Source of the DNA: an uncultured Lachnospiraceae bacterium
Lineage (GTDB): Bacteria; Bacillota; Clostridia; Lachnospirales; Lachnospiraceae
DNA: 40,026 nt
Reading direction: 5' to 3'
Assembly: GCA_910587105.1 (NCBI GenBank)
Contig: CAJUMB010000031.1
Span: forward strand, 1 to 40,026
The position numbers and the translations under genes were made by a program. Below the pieces are notes generated by a model that worked only from the letters and a program-made list of their open reading frames with translations, was not told the origin of the DNA and did no database searches. Shown here piece after piece: positions 25,182 through 33,247 of this stretch. Numbering within the stretch: position 1 is the stretch's first letter; each line of letters starts with the position of its first letter.

Positions 25182-25592
25182 ATGCAGGTTATCAAATATG
25201 TTTTCCAGCCACACGGTGATGAACGTGGACAATTAGTAGCATTGGAAGAATTTAGAGATATACCCTTTAGGATTAAGCGCGTTTATTATATGTATGATAC
25301 TTTAGAAGGTGTAATACGAGGGCATCATGCTCATAAATCTTTAAAACAAATTCTGATTTGTATTCACGGGAGTTGTAAAATTCGATTAGATAATGGAAAT
25401 GAAAAAAAAGTAGTACCGTTGGAGAAGCCATATGAAGGTTTGTATATTTCTAATGAAATGTGGAGAGAGATGTATGATTTTTCTCCAAACGCAGTGTTGA
25501 TGGTTTTGGCATCAGAGTTATATGATGAGAATGACTATATAAGAGATTATGATGAATTCCTAAAGTTCATTCAGCGAAAGGAGAATAATTAA
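25182..25592 (+). CDS. FdtA/QdtA-like dTDP-4-keto-6-deoxyhexose 3,4-ketoisomerase
   Basis: A 136-residue cupin of the WxcM-like/FdtA family. QPHGDERGQLVALEE and RIKRVYYMYD are family starts, and RGHHAHKSLKQILICIHGSC contains the conserved His residues of the active site. Such enzymes convert dTDP-4-keto-6-deoxyglucose to the 3-keto isomer, the substrate for a C3 aminotransferase. The aminotransferase follows 18 bases later, forming the FdtA-FdtB pair of Fuc3N or Qui3N synthesis. The 4-epimer outcome (FdtA versus QdtA type) cannot be decided by eye. RmlA and RmlB, needed upstream, are not in the window. Confidence 0.9.
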   Translation: MQVIKYVFQPHGDERGQLVALEEFRDIPFRIKRVYYMYDTLEGVIRGHHAHKSLKQILICIHGSCKIRLDNGNEKKVVPLEKPYEGLYISNEMWREMYDFSPNAVLMVLASELYDENDYIRDYDEFLKFIQRKENN

Positions 25593-25610
25593 CTTTTAAT
25601 AGGTGAGAAA

Positions 25611-26723
25611 ATGGAAGAATGGAAGATCCCTTATACAAATCTGCGCCCAATGGAGCAGGAAATGGAAGGTGAGTTGCGAGAAGCTTTTGAAAGAGTGCTG
25701 GCGCGGAGTTGGTATATTTTAGGAGAAGAAGATCGAGAATTTGAAAAAGCATTTTCCGAATATTGCGGGGTAAAATATTGTGTGGGAACGGGCAATGGTT
25801 TAGATGCTTTAATGTTGGTATTGAAAGCGATAGGTGTAAAAGCAGGGGACGAGGTGATTATACCTTCTAACACATATATAGCAAGCGCTTTGGCAGTAAC
25901 ATATGTAAACGCAATGCCGGTTTTTACAGAACCGGATATTCAGACATTTAATATAGATCCAGTTGAAATAGAAAGCAAAATTACAGATAAAACTAAAGTT
26001 ATTATGCCAGTACACCTTTATGGGCAACCCTGTGATATGGATTCTATTATGCATATTGCACAAAAATATAATCTGATAGTTATTGAGGATTGTGCACAGG
26101 CGCATGGGGCTTTATATAAAGGAAAAAAAGTAGGATCTTTTGGGAAAGCAGCAGGTTTTAGTTTTTATCCAGGAAAAAACTTGGGAGCATTGGGTGATGC
26201 TGGTGCAGTAACTACAAACGATGAAAAGGTAGCGGATAAAGTTAGGAATTTAGGAAATTATGGATCAAACTATAAATATCATCATATTTATAAAGGAAAT
26301 AATTCAAGGTTAGATGAACTTCAAGCAGCATTTTTGCGGGTAAAGTTGCCTTATTTAAATCGTATAAACTCAGAGCGTCGCCGCATTGCCGAGCGATATC
26401 TCAGTGAGATAATAAATCCTGAAATTATTTTGCCGTATACAATTCCAAAAACGGAATGTGTGTGGCATGTATTTAGTGTTAGGTGTAAGAGGAGAAATGA
26501 ATTAGAACTGTTTTTGAATAATCAAGGGATTGCTACAAATAAACACTATCCGATTCCCTTGCACTTGCAGGAATGCTATAAAGATTTTAAGATTCAACAG
26601 GGTAGTCTTCCAATTGCAGAAGAAATTAGTGCAACACAGTTGAGTCTTCCTATGTATTATGGATTGACAGACAGTGAGATAGATTATGTGGTTGAGAAAT
26701 TAAATGAGTTTGGTTTAAATTGA
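25611..26723 (+). CDS. DegT/DnrJ/EryC1/StrS aminotransferase (FdtB/QdtB-like)
   Basis: A 370-residue PLP enzyme of the sugar aminotransferase family. GTGNGLDALMLVLKA, VIEDCAQAHGA (Asp that contacts the pyridine nitrogen) and GFSFYPGKNLGALGDAGA with the PLP-binding Lys189 are present; NSRLDELQAAFLR and SLPMYYGL are also family blocks. With the FdtA-like ketoisomerase just upstream the predicted product is a dTDP-3-amino-3,6-dideoxyhexose. The opening IPYTNLRPMEQEM fits FdtB/QdtB-type enzymes. Confidence 0.92.
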   Translation: MEEWKIPYTNLRPMEQEMEGELREAFERVLARSWYILGEEDREFEKAFSEYCGVKYCVGTGNGLDALMLVLKAIGVKAGDEVIIPSNTYIASALAVTYVNAMPVFTEPDIQTFNIDPVEIESKITDKTKVIMPVHLYGQPCDMDSIMHIAQKYNLIVIEDCAQAHGALYKGKKVGSFGKAAGFSFYPGKNLGALGDAGAVTTNDEKVADKVRNLGNYGSNYKYHHIYKGNNSRLDELQAAFLRVKLPYLNRINSERRRIAERYLSEIINPEIILPYTIPKTECVWHVFSVRCKRRNELELFLNNQGIATNKHYPIPLHLQECYKDFKIQQGSLPIAEEISATQLSLPMYYGLTDSEIDYVVEKLNEFGLN

Positions 26724-26815
26724 TAATAGAGGAGCAGGACAACATAGTTAGGAGATGAATGATAGATAAGATTTAACAGTGATGAAGTATAAGCGTTGAG
26801 AGGGGAAATGTAGAT

Positions 26816-27709
26816 TTGAAGTATAGTATAATTACATTACTTAGGAATATAAAATTTTTAATGAGTGTTCATTTAAAAGAATATACAAGAGATAAAATGT
26901 ATGAAATGATAACGCTTATAGAAGACTATTGTAAATATGAATTTCTAGACGAAGATAATCCATATGAGAAAGATACTTTAGAGATATTAGACTATGAAAA
27001 AACGCTGGATTTATTGCTGATGCAGCCCAGAAGTTTTTGTAGATTTGGTGATGGTGAGATTGATTTAATAAATGGGAAGTCTATTGCATTTCAAAATTAT
27101 GATGCAAAGTTAGCAGATATTATGTTGACTATTCTAAAAGAGAATAACTCAGACTTATATATTGGTATTAATTATAATTATTTTCATTCGACAAGGGGCC
27201 TAAGTGCTTATAATAGAAAATTTTATATGTTGAATGCAAAGCCATACAGAGACTTTTTGCTTAAAAATTGCAATAGGGAAAGAATTTATATTGCTGCAGC
27301 ATTTAATCAATATTATATGTTTTCCGAACACCTAGAGTATAGGGAATATTATTTCAAAATAAAATTCCTTTTTAAAAATAGAAAACTTATTATTTTTGCT
27401 GGAAAGGATGTCTTTTCTGACATAAAATATGATGTATTTGAAATGGCTGAATCAAAAGAGTATATTGCTGAACCTAATAGAAATGCATTTGAGAAATATG
27501 AAGATATTTTAAATAATGCTCGAGGCTATACGAAAGACCATGTTTTATGCTTTATATTAGGGCCCACATCAAAAGCGTTAGTATATCAGCTTGCAAAAGA
27601 AGGCTACTTGGCATGGGATATTGGCCATATGGCAAAAGATTATGATGCATTTATGAGAGGTATAGAAAAAACAGCTGAAAACACTAGAAGTTTTTATGCC
27701 CCTGACTAA
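26816..27709 (+). CDS. GT-D fold (DUF1792) glycosyltransferase
   Basis: A 297-residue protein whose core, beginning SFCRFGDGEIDLINGKSIAF, matches the DUF1792/GT-D family founded by dGT1 of streptococcal adhesin glycosylation; the DGE motif is its metal/nucleotide site. Later blocks IYIAAAFNQYY, LIIFAGKDVF, CFILGPTSKALVYQLAKEGY and AWDIGHMAKDYDAF fit the family. It probably transfers a hexose in repeat-unit assembly. TTG 26816 follows AGAGGGG; ATG 26861 is a possible later start. Confidence 0.85.
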   Translation: MKYSIITLLRNIKFLMSVHLKEYTRDKMYEMITLIEDYCKYEFLDEDNPYEKDTLEILDYEKTLDLLLMQPRSFCRFGDGEIDLINGKSIAFQNYDAKLADIMLTILKENNSDLYIGINYNYFHSTRGLSAYNRKFYMLNAKPYRDFLLKNCNRERIYIAAAFNQYYMFSEHLEYREYYFKIKFLFKNRKLIIFAGKDVFSDIKYDVFEMAESKEYIAEPNRNAFEKYEDILNNARGYTKDHVLCFILGPTSKALVYQLAKEGYLAWDIGHMAKDYDAFMRGIEKTAENTRSFYAPD

Positions 27710-27721
27710 CGGAATATTTTT

Positions 27722-29155
27722 ATGAATAGAACAAAGAAATTATTAAAAAATATAATATTATTTGCCATTGGTTCGTTTGCACCCAAATTTCTAAGTTTTT
27801 TTTTAGTTCCGGTTTATACAAAATTTTTATCTACAGAAGCTTATGGGGTGTCTGATTTACTTAATACCATATGTTCATTGATGCTTCCAGTACTTACATT
27901 AGATATTTCTGATTCTATTTTAATTTATACCATTGAGCGAAAAAGTTATGGCAAGGAAAAAAGTGCACCATTGAGATACGGTTTACAAATAGTATTAAAA
28001 TCGTTGGTTTTTCTTGGCGTAATATTTATACCCATAATTATTTTGGGAAATAATTTAACACTTTTGCTTTATGGGGGATATATATTTTCTCAATATTGTA
28101 TATCAGCTATATATAGTGTTTTTATTGCATATTTGCGTGGAACTGATGATATTGAAACGGTGGTTTTTGCAGGTGTAATTAATTCTTTTGTTACAATTAT
28201 ATCAAGCATATTTTTCATAGTTTTTCTTGGCTTTGGATTAAGTGGACTTTTGCTTGCAAATATTTTTGGAGGAATTATTGCTGACTTTTTTATTGCAATA
28301 AAAATAAAAGTTTTTAAAATCTATACATCTAAGAATTCTCTTTTAAAGGATGAAAAGGAACAAATGTTAAGATACAGCATTCCTTTGATTTTTTCCGGGT
28401 TGGCCTGGTGGATTAACACGTCTTCAGATAGATTATTTGTTTCTGTATTAATCGGAACTGAGATTAATGGAATATATGCTATTGCGAATAAAATTCCGAC
28501 AATTATAAATGCCTTGCACAATATTATTTGTCAGGCTATGCAGTTGAGCGTATTTACCGAAATACGTTCAACAGATAGAGAGCGATATTTAACAAGACTA
28601 TATGATATGTATTCTTTTTCTATGAATGCCGCATGTAGCATATTGATTTTATTAGACAAGATACTTGCTAAATTTTTATTTAGAGGAGAATTTTATGTGG
28701 CCTGGAAGTATTCGCCAGCATTATTGATCGCAGCAGTTATGTATTCCGTAACAGGTTATTTAACGACAATCTATGCAGCTGAGAAGAAAACGAAATTAAT
28801 TACAAAAGCGACAATTGTTGGTGCTGGTATAAATTTTATTTTAAATATGTTACTAATTCCGAAATTTGGATTATATGGAGCTATTGTAGCAACTGTTATT
28901 GGTTATGCAGTAATTTGTTTTTCTATGCTATGGAAGGCAAAGAGTACATTTTCAATAAATTTTGGAATAGGAAAAAGTTTAGGGGCATACTTATTGCTGG
29001 TCTTTCAATGGATTTTGATTCTATTTTATGAGTATAGTTATGGTTTTCAAATCATAATATTGTTGTTTCTTTGCATGTTTTATAAAAAAGCCATAATTGA
29101 TTTAATGGAAATAATAAAAAGTATAATTATTAAAATCTTAAAAAAGAAATTGTAG
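27722..29155 (+). CDS. Wzx-type flippase (polysaccharide biosynthesis membrane protein)
   Basis: A 477-residue polytopic protein of the MOP superfamily with about 12-14 hydrophobic segments. NIILFAIGSFAPKFLSFFLV, VPVYTKFLSTEAYGVSDLLN and the central IPLIFSGLAWWINTSSDRLF are the classic Wzx/RfbX blocks. It would flip the undecaprenyl-linked repeat unit of the second cluster to the outer face. It lies 12 bases behind the GT-D gene with only a weak ribosome binding site, so translation may be coupled. Second flippase of the window; the other is of ABC type. Confidence 0.9.
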   Translation: MNRTKKLLKNIILFAIGSFAPKFLSFFLVPVYTKFLSTEAYGVSDLLNTICSLMLPVLTLDISDSILIYTIERKSYGKEKSAPLRYGLQIVLKSLVFLGVIFIPIIILGNNLTLLLYGGYIFSQYCISAIYSVFIAYLRGTDDIETVVFAGVINSFVTIISSIFFIVFLGFGLSGLLLANIFGGIIADFFIAIKIKVFKIYTSKNSLLKDEKEQMLRYSIPLIFSGLAWWINTSSDRLFVSVLIGTEINGIYAIANKIPTIINALHNIICQAMQLSVFTEIRSTDRERYLTRLYDMYSFSMNAACSILILLDKILAKFLFRGEFYVAWKYSPALLIAAVMYSVTGYLTTIYAAEKKTKLITKATIVGAGINFILNMLLIPKFGLYGAIVATVIGYAVICFSMLWKAKSTFSINFGIGKSLGAYLLLVFQWILILFYEYSYGFQIIILLFLCMFYKKAIIDLMEIIKSIIIKILKKKL

Positions 29156-29234
29156 TGCAGTTTGAATGTGAAAAAATGTAATGGTAAATAAAAATTAATT
29201 TATTATTAAAAAACTCAAGGAAAAGGTATTTATT

Positions 29235-30371
29235 ATGAAAACAAAAAGCTTAATTGTAATTTGCTTTCTACGGCTTGAAGATCTGCCGCCCGCAGTTTCA
29301 ATGCTGAAAAGTTTATCTCAAAAATATTCCATTGAATACATAGGTGTAAATTCTAAATCAGATTATTATTGTAATTTGTTTGGCGAGCAAGTTCATTTTC
29401 ATAATATAATACCTTATGAGTGTAGTGAAAAAGTTGGAATTAAGGGTAAAATAAAAAAATCTATATATAGAAGGAAAATGCGTTTATGGTATAAAGGTTC
29501 TATGAAATTGATTAAAAAATATTTGAGTTCATCTGAGGCAGTTTGGGTTTTGCATGAGTATACAATAATGAACATTGGGTATAGGATTTTAAAAATCCCG
29601 TATTATTTAACGATGTATGAGCTACACGGTGATCTTTTTTGTAGGAATAACAATTTACTAAAAAAATGCATTCAAAAGGCAGAAAAGGTGATCACTCCAG
29701 AGTATACACGGGCAGCAATTGTACAGGCATGTGCGGGGTTAAAGAATATGCCCAAAATAATACCAAATAAGCCATACGAATATAGCGACATGGAGATAGA
29801 GCTAAGAGATAATCAGTACAGTGAAATCGCAAATAAGATACATTCAGAAGGGCGAAAAATCATTTTATATGCTGGTATTTTTTTGAGAGAAAGAAAGTTA
29901 GAAACGATAATTCAGGCTGTAGATAAAATGAGAGAGAAATATGAAATGGTTTTGATTGGACAAAATTCCAAATATCTAGAAGAATTATTACAGCAGTATC
30001 CATTTATTAGGTATTGGGGGTTTATCAAAGCACCCAAACATTTATCAATTATTAAACTTGCGGATATTGGAGTACTAACATACGTGTCTGATACGGGCTC
30101 CATTAATCCTGTTTTTTGTGCACCAAATAAAATATGGGAATACGCTAAATATGGCATTCCTATGCTGTGCAATGATATTCCAGGTTTAAAATTTACTGTT
30201 GAATACAATAATTTTGGTTGCTGTTGTAACATCAATTCGATTGAAGATATAACTAATAAAATTGAGTATATAAATTTGCATTATAAGATGATGAACCGAA
30301 ATGCCGCTGATTATTATAATAGCGTTAATGTAATGGATTTAGTAGATCAAGTTATTGAAAAACGTATGTAG
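29235..30371 (+). CDS. GT4-like glycosyltransferase
   Basis: A 378-residue GT-B type protein, more divergent than the other GT4 enzymes here. KSLIVICFLRLEDLPPAVSM begins the N-domain, the linker has PKIIPNKPYEY, and the C-domain has IILYAGIFLRERKLETIIQA, MVLIGQNSKY, FIKAPKHLSIIKLADIGVLT and PNKIWEYAKYGIPMLCNDIP where the nucleotide sugar should bind. AAGGTA precedes the ATG. Donor unknown. Confidence 0.8.
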   Translation: MKTKSLIVICFLRLEDLPPAVSMLKSLSQKYSIEYIGVNSKSDYYCNLFGEQVHFHNIIPYECSEKVGIKGKIKKSIYRRKMRLWYKGSMKLIKKYLSSSEAVWVLHEYTIMNIGYRILKIPYYLTMYELHGDLFCRNNNLLKKCIQKAEKVITPEYTRAAIVQACAGLKNMPKIIPNKPYEYSDMEIELRDNQYSEIANKIHSEGRKIILYAGIFLRERKLETIIQAVDKMREKYEMVLIGQNSKYLEELLQQYPFIRYWGFIKAPKHLSIIKLADIGVLTYVSDTGSINPVFCAPNKIWEYAKYGIPMLCNDIPGLKFTVEYNNFGCCCNINSIEDITNKIEYINLHYKMMNRNAADYYNSVNVMDLVDQVIEKRM

Positions 30372-30382
30372 GGATAATAAAA

Positions 30383-31474
30383 ATGAAAAAGATTGTCACT
30401 GTCTTTGGGACGAGACCTGAAGCAATTAAAATGTGCCCATTAATAAAGGAACTAAAGGAAAGAAGAGAGATTAACGTAAAAGTATGTGTTACTGGGCAAC
30501 ATCGGCAAATGTTGGATATGGTTTTAGAAACATTCAATATAGTTCCAGACTATGATTTGTCTATTATGAAAATAAATCAAACACTTTTTGATATAACGAT
30601 TGCAATTTTGGAAAAGATCCGAATAGTACTGCAAATAGAAGATCCAGCTCTTGTTTTAGTTCATGGTGATACGACTTCGACATTTGCTACGGCTTTGGCA
30701 TGCTTTTATTTAAAAATTCCGGTTGGACATATAGAAGCGGGACTGCGAACGCAGGATGTTTTTTCTCCATATCCAGAAGAGTTTAATCGACAGGTTGTGT
30801 CTATTGTGGCAAAATATAATTTTGCACCAACGGAAATGGCAAAAAAAAATCTTATTGCCGAAGGAAGAAGGAATATTTTTGTTACAGGAAATACGGTAAT
30901 AGACGCATTGAAAACCACAGTACAAGAGGATTACAGTCATCCAGAGATGGAATGGATTGGGACGGATCGGCTTATTTTAATTACCGCCCATCGTAGAGAG
31001 AACCTGGGTAAACCAATGGAAAATATGTTTAGAGCTATAAAAAGAGTAGTGGATGGACACGATAATGTAAAAGTAATTTATCCTATCCATATGAATCCAG
31101 TTATACGCAAAATGGCGGATGCTGTTTTGGGCAAGAATAATAGAATACATATTATAGAACCATTAGATGTAGTGGATTTCCATAATTTTATGAATAAAAG
31201 CTATTTGATTTTGACTGATTCGGGAGGAATTCAAGAAGAGGCACCAAGTTTAGGAAAGCCTGTTTTGGTAATGAGGGATACAACAGAAAGAGCTGAAGGT
31301 GTGCAGGCAGGGACGCTAAAATTAGTTGGAACAAATGAGGAAAAAATATATAAAAATTTTAATTTATTATTAGAAAGTGAAAAGGATTATAGTTCCATGA
31401 GCAGGGCTGTTAATCCATACGGTGATGGACATGCAAGCAAACGGATTGCTGATATTATTGAGAAAATGATATGA
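30383..31474 (+). CDS. wecB: UDP-N-acetylglucosamine 2-epimerase (non-hydrolysing)
   Basis: A 363-residue cytosolic enzyme interconverting UDP-GlcNAc and UDP-ManNAc. FGTRPEAIKMCPLIKEL is the N-terminal signature; Asp96 in HGDTTS, Glu118 in HIEAGLRT, Glu132/133 in PYPEEFNRQ and His203 in ITAHRREN are the expected active-site residues; DSGGIQEEAPSLGKPVLVMR completes the UDP site. Full family length. It supplies UDP-ManNAc, matching the GT26 enzyme at 20131. The stop overlaps the surroundings of the GNAT gene start. Confidence 0.96.
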   Translation: MKKIVTVFGTRPEAIKMCPLIKELKERREINVKVCVTGQHRQMLDMVLETFNIVPDYDLSIMKINQTLFDITIAILEKIRIVLQIEDPALVLVHGDTTSTFATALACFYLKIPVGHIEAGLRTQDVFSPYPEEFNRQVVSIVAKYNFAPTEMAKKNLIAEGRRNIFVTGNTVIDALKTTVQEDYSHPEMEWIGTDRLILITAHRRENLGKPMENMFRAIKRVVDGHDNVKVIYPIHMNPVIRKMADAVLGKNNRIHIIEPLDVVDFHNFMNKSYLILTDSGGIQEEAPSLGKPVLVMRDTTERAEGVQAGTLKLVGTNEEKIYKNFNLLLESEKDYSSMSRAVNPYGDGHASKRIADIIEKMI

Positions 31475-31491
31475 GAGGATGGAGGGAGGAC

Positions 31492-31989
31492 GTGAAAATT
31501 AGAAAATTGGAAATGCATGATGCATTTTATATGTTTGAATGGATGCACGATATAAATGTTGTACAGTGGATGCAGATAGATTTTATGAATAAGACTTTTG
31601 AGGATTGTAAAAATTTTATAAAGGCTAGTACAAAAAATGAAGAAAAAGACATACATCGGGCTATTGTAAATGATGACGATATTTATATGGGAACAGTGAG
31701 TTTAAAACACATTACCAGTGATGAGGCAGAGTTTGCGATTGTGCTTCGTTCCGTTGCGATGGGAAAAGGATTTTCAGAGTATGCAATGGAAAAAATTATT
31801 AAGGTTGGATTTGAAAAAAGATTTTTAAAAAGAATATATTGGTGTGTTTCGAAAAAAAATGAACGTGCAATTAATTTCTACGACAAAAACGGTTATCATA
31901 GGACATATTTTACGTCATTAGAACTTCCAAGTAATTATACACCTGAACAAATTAGGTCATACATTTGGTATATGGTGGAAAAAGATTGA
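31492..31989 (+). CDS. GNAT-family N-acetyltransferase
   Basis: A 165-residue RimJ/RimL-like GNAT: MKIRKLEMHDAFYMFEWMHD at the start, the acetyl-CoA pyrophosphate loop in LRSVAMGKGFSEYAMEKIIK, and VSKKNERAINFYDKNGYHRT as the C-terminal motif B. The GTG start at 31492 is chosen because GGAGGGAGGA lies just upstream and the protein then begins at the fold; ATG 31471, overlapping the wecB stop, would add seven odd residues. Candidate for N-acetylation of the 3-amino sugar made by the FdtA/FdtB pair, since no hexapeptide FdtC/QdtC lies near them; protein N-acetylation is the alternative. Confidence 0.85.
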   Translation: MKIRKLEMHDAFYMFEWMHDINVVQWMQIDFMNKTFEDCKNFIKASTKNEEKDIHRAIVNDDDIYMGTVSLKHITSDEAEFAIVLRSVAMGKGFSEYAMEKIIKVGFEKRFLKRIYWCVSKKNERAINFYDKNGYHRTYFTSLELPSNYTPEQIRSYIWYMVEKD

Positions 31990-32056
31990 AAAATTTTGTT
32001 TAAAAACAAAATAGTTTATAATGCAGACTGAGGGATATAGAGAGGCAGTATCTTGT

Positions 32057-33247
32057 ATGGAAATAGAAACCAAAAATAATCAAAAGGAGAGGCAGCTTAA
32101 TTTTGATATTTTGAGAATCTTTTCCATGTTTATGATAGTATTTGAACATGGATTGTTGAACACGGGCATTCTTGGTGATGATAGTTTATCTTTATTAAAT
32201 AATATAGCCTGGTTACTGGAGGCTTTTTGTATAGTTGCAGTGAATGAATTCTTTTTGATGGCCGGATATTTTGGTGTAAGGAAAAATTTTAGAAATGAAA
32301 AACTTATTGAACTATGGATAATGGTTGAAATGTATTCTGTGCTTTTTTATATAATATCATACGCTGTAGGAAAATCTGAATTGAATTTGAAAATGATACT
32401 ATTTACCATGTTTCCCGTTGTATTTAAGCGTTATTGGTATATTACAGTGTATTTTGTACTTTATTTATTAGAGCCTTATTTAAATAGAACAGCGAATGAA
32501 ATTTGTAGAGATTCATATTTGAAGCTATTAAGTGTTTTGTTTTTTTTCTTCTGCATTCAACCGACTTTTGTATCAACGGAATATAGTTTAGATGCTACTG
32601 GCGGTTATGGAATCATTTGGGCTATTTGTCTATATTTTTTAGGGGGCTATATAAGTCGATTTGGTATACCAGAAAGAATATTAAAAAGTAGAATATGTTA
32701 TTTGGGAATTTATATATTAATTTCAATATGCATGTTAATTACAGAGATTTTGATTGTAAAGTATGCACTGGGTTCGGGACTTCAATCGCGTAGCAAATTT
32801 TATAAATACAATTCTGTAACCGTATGTATATCTTCTATTGCACTTTTTATATTTTTTATAAAATTGCAAGGGAAGATTTATTTTTCTAAGAGTGTTATGC
32901 GTATTATTAAGAAAATTTCAGTAGCAACAATAGGAGTGTATTTATTCCATACGCACCCGGAATTATTCTCTTTCATTTGGTCAGGACTTGAAGTGAAATT
33001 CAGAGAAAAGAACTCAGTTGTAGCGGTACTGTCACTAATATTGATAGAATCATTGATAGTCTTTGGGTTAGGGATTCTAATTGAAGTCGTTAGAGGCGTT
33101 TTGCTGGATAGATGCAGGAAATTGAGGGGGGGGGTAGAAGCTGATGAAAAAGCTGAAAGGAAATATCATAAAGGACTATTTGGCGTATATAGTGGTGACT
33201 CTACCAATTATAACGATGTTTCTATGGAGATTGCTTCATACAATTGA
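32057..33247 (+). CDS. Acyltransferase-3 family membrane protein
   Basis: A 396-residue polytopic protein with about ten hydrophobic segments. LNFDILRIFSMFMIVFEHGL carries the R-x10-H signature of the family (Arg20, His31), and FLMAGYFGVRKN, KRYWYITVYFVLYLLEPYLN and IGVYLFHTHPELF are further conserved spots. These proteins O-acylate surface sugars, moving the acyl group across the membrane. The ATG at 32057 has GAGAGG upstream; ATG 32021 overlaps a TATAAT box. A G9 tract at 33126-33134 lies near the 3' end; the present length of nine carries the frame 104 bases into the next gene, whereas eight or ten G would stop it within a few codons. Confidence 0.85.
   Translation: MEIETKNNQKERQLNFDILRIFSMFMIVFEHGLLNTGILGDDSLSLLNNIAWLLEAFCIVAVNEFFLMAGYFGVRKNFRNEKLIELWIMVEMYSVLFYIISYAVGKSELNLKMILFTMFPVVFKRYWYITVYFVLYLLEPYLNRTANEICRDSYLKLLSVLFFFFCIQPTFVSTEYSLDATGGYGIIWAICLYFLGGYISRFGIPERILKSRICYLGIYILISICMLITEILIVKYALGSGLQSRSKFYKYNSVTVCISSIALFIFFIKLQGKIYFSKSVMRIIKKISVATIGVYLFHTHPELFSFIWSGLEVKFREKNSVVAVLSLILIESLIVFGLGILIEVVRGVLLDRCRKLRGGVEADEKAERKYHKGLFGVYSGDSTNYNDVSMEIASYN
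33126..33134 (+). repeat. Homopolymeric G9 tract
   Basis: Nine consecutive G in an otherwise A+T-rich region, inside the last codons of the acyltransferase and 9 bases before the start codon of the following gene, where the ribosome binding site should be. Length change would alter the C-terminal tail of the first protein and the spacing/strength of the second gene's translation signal. Confidence 0.85.
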
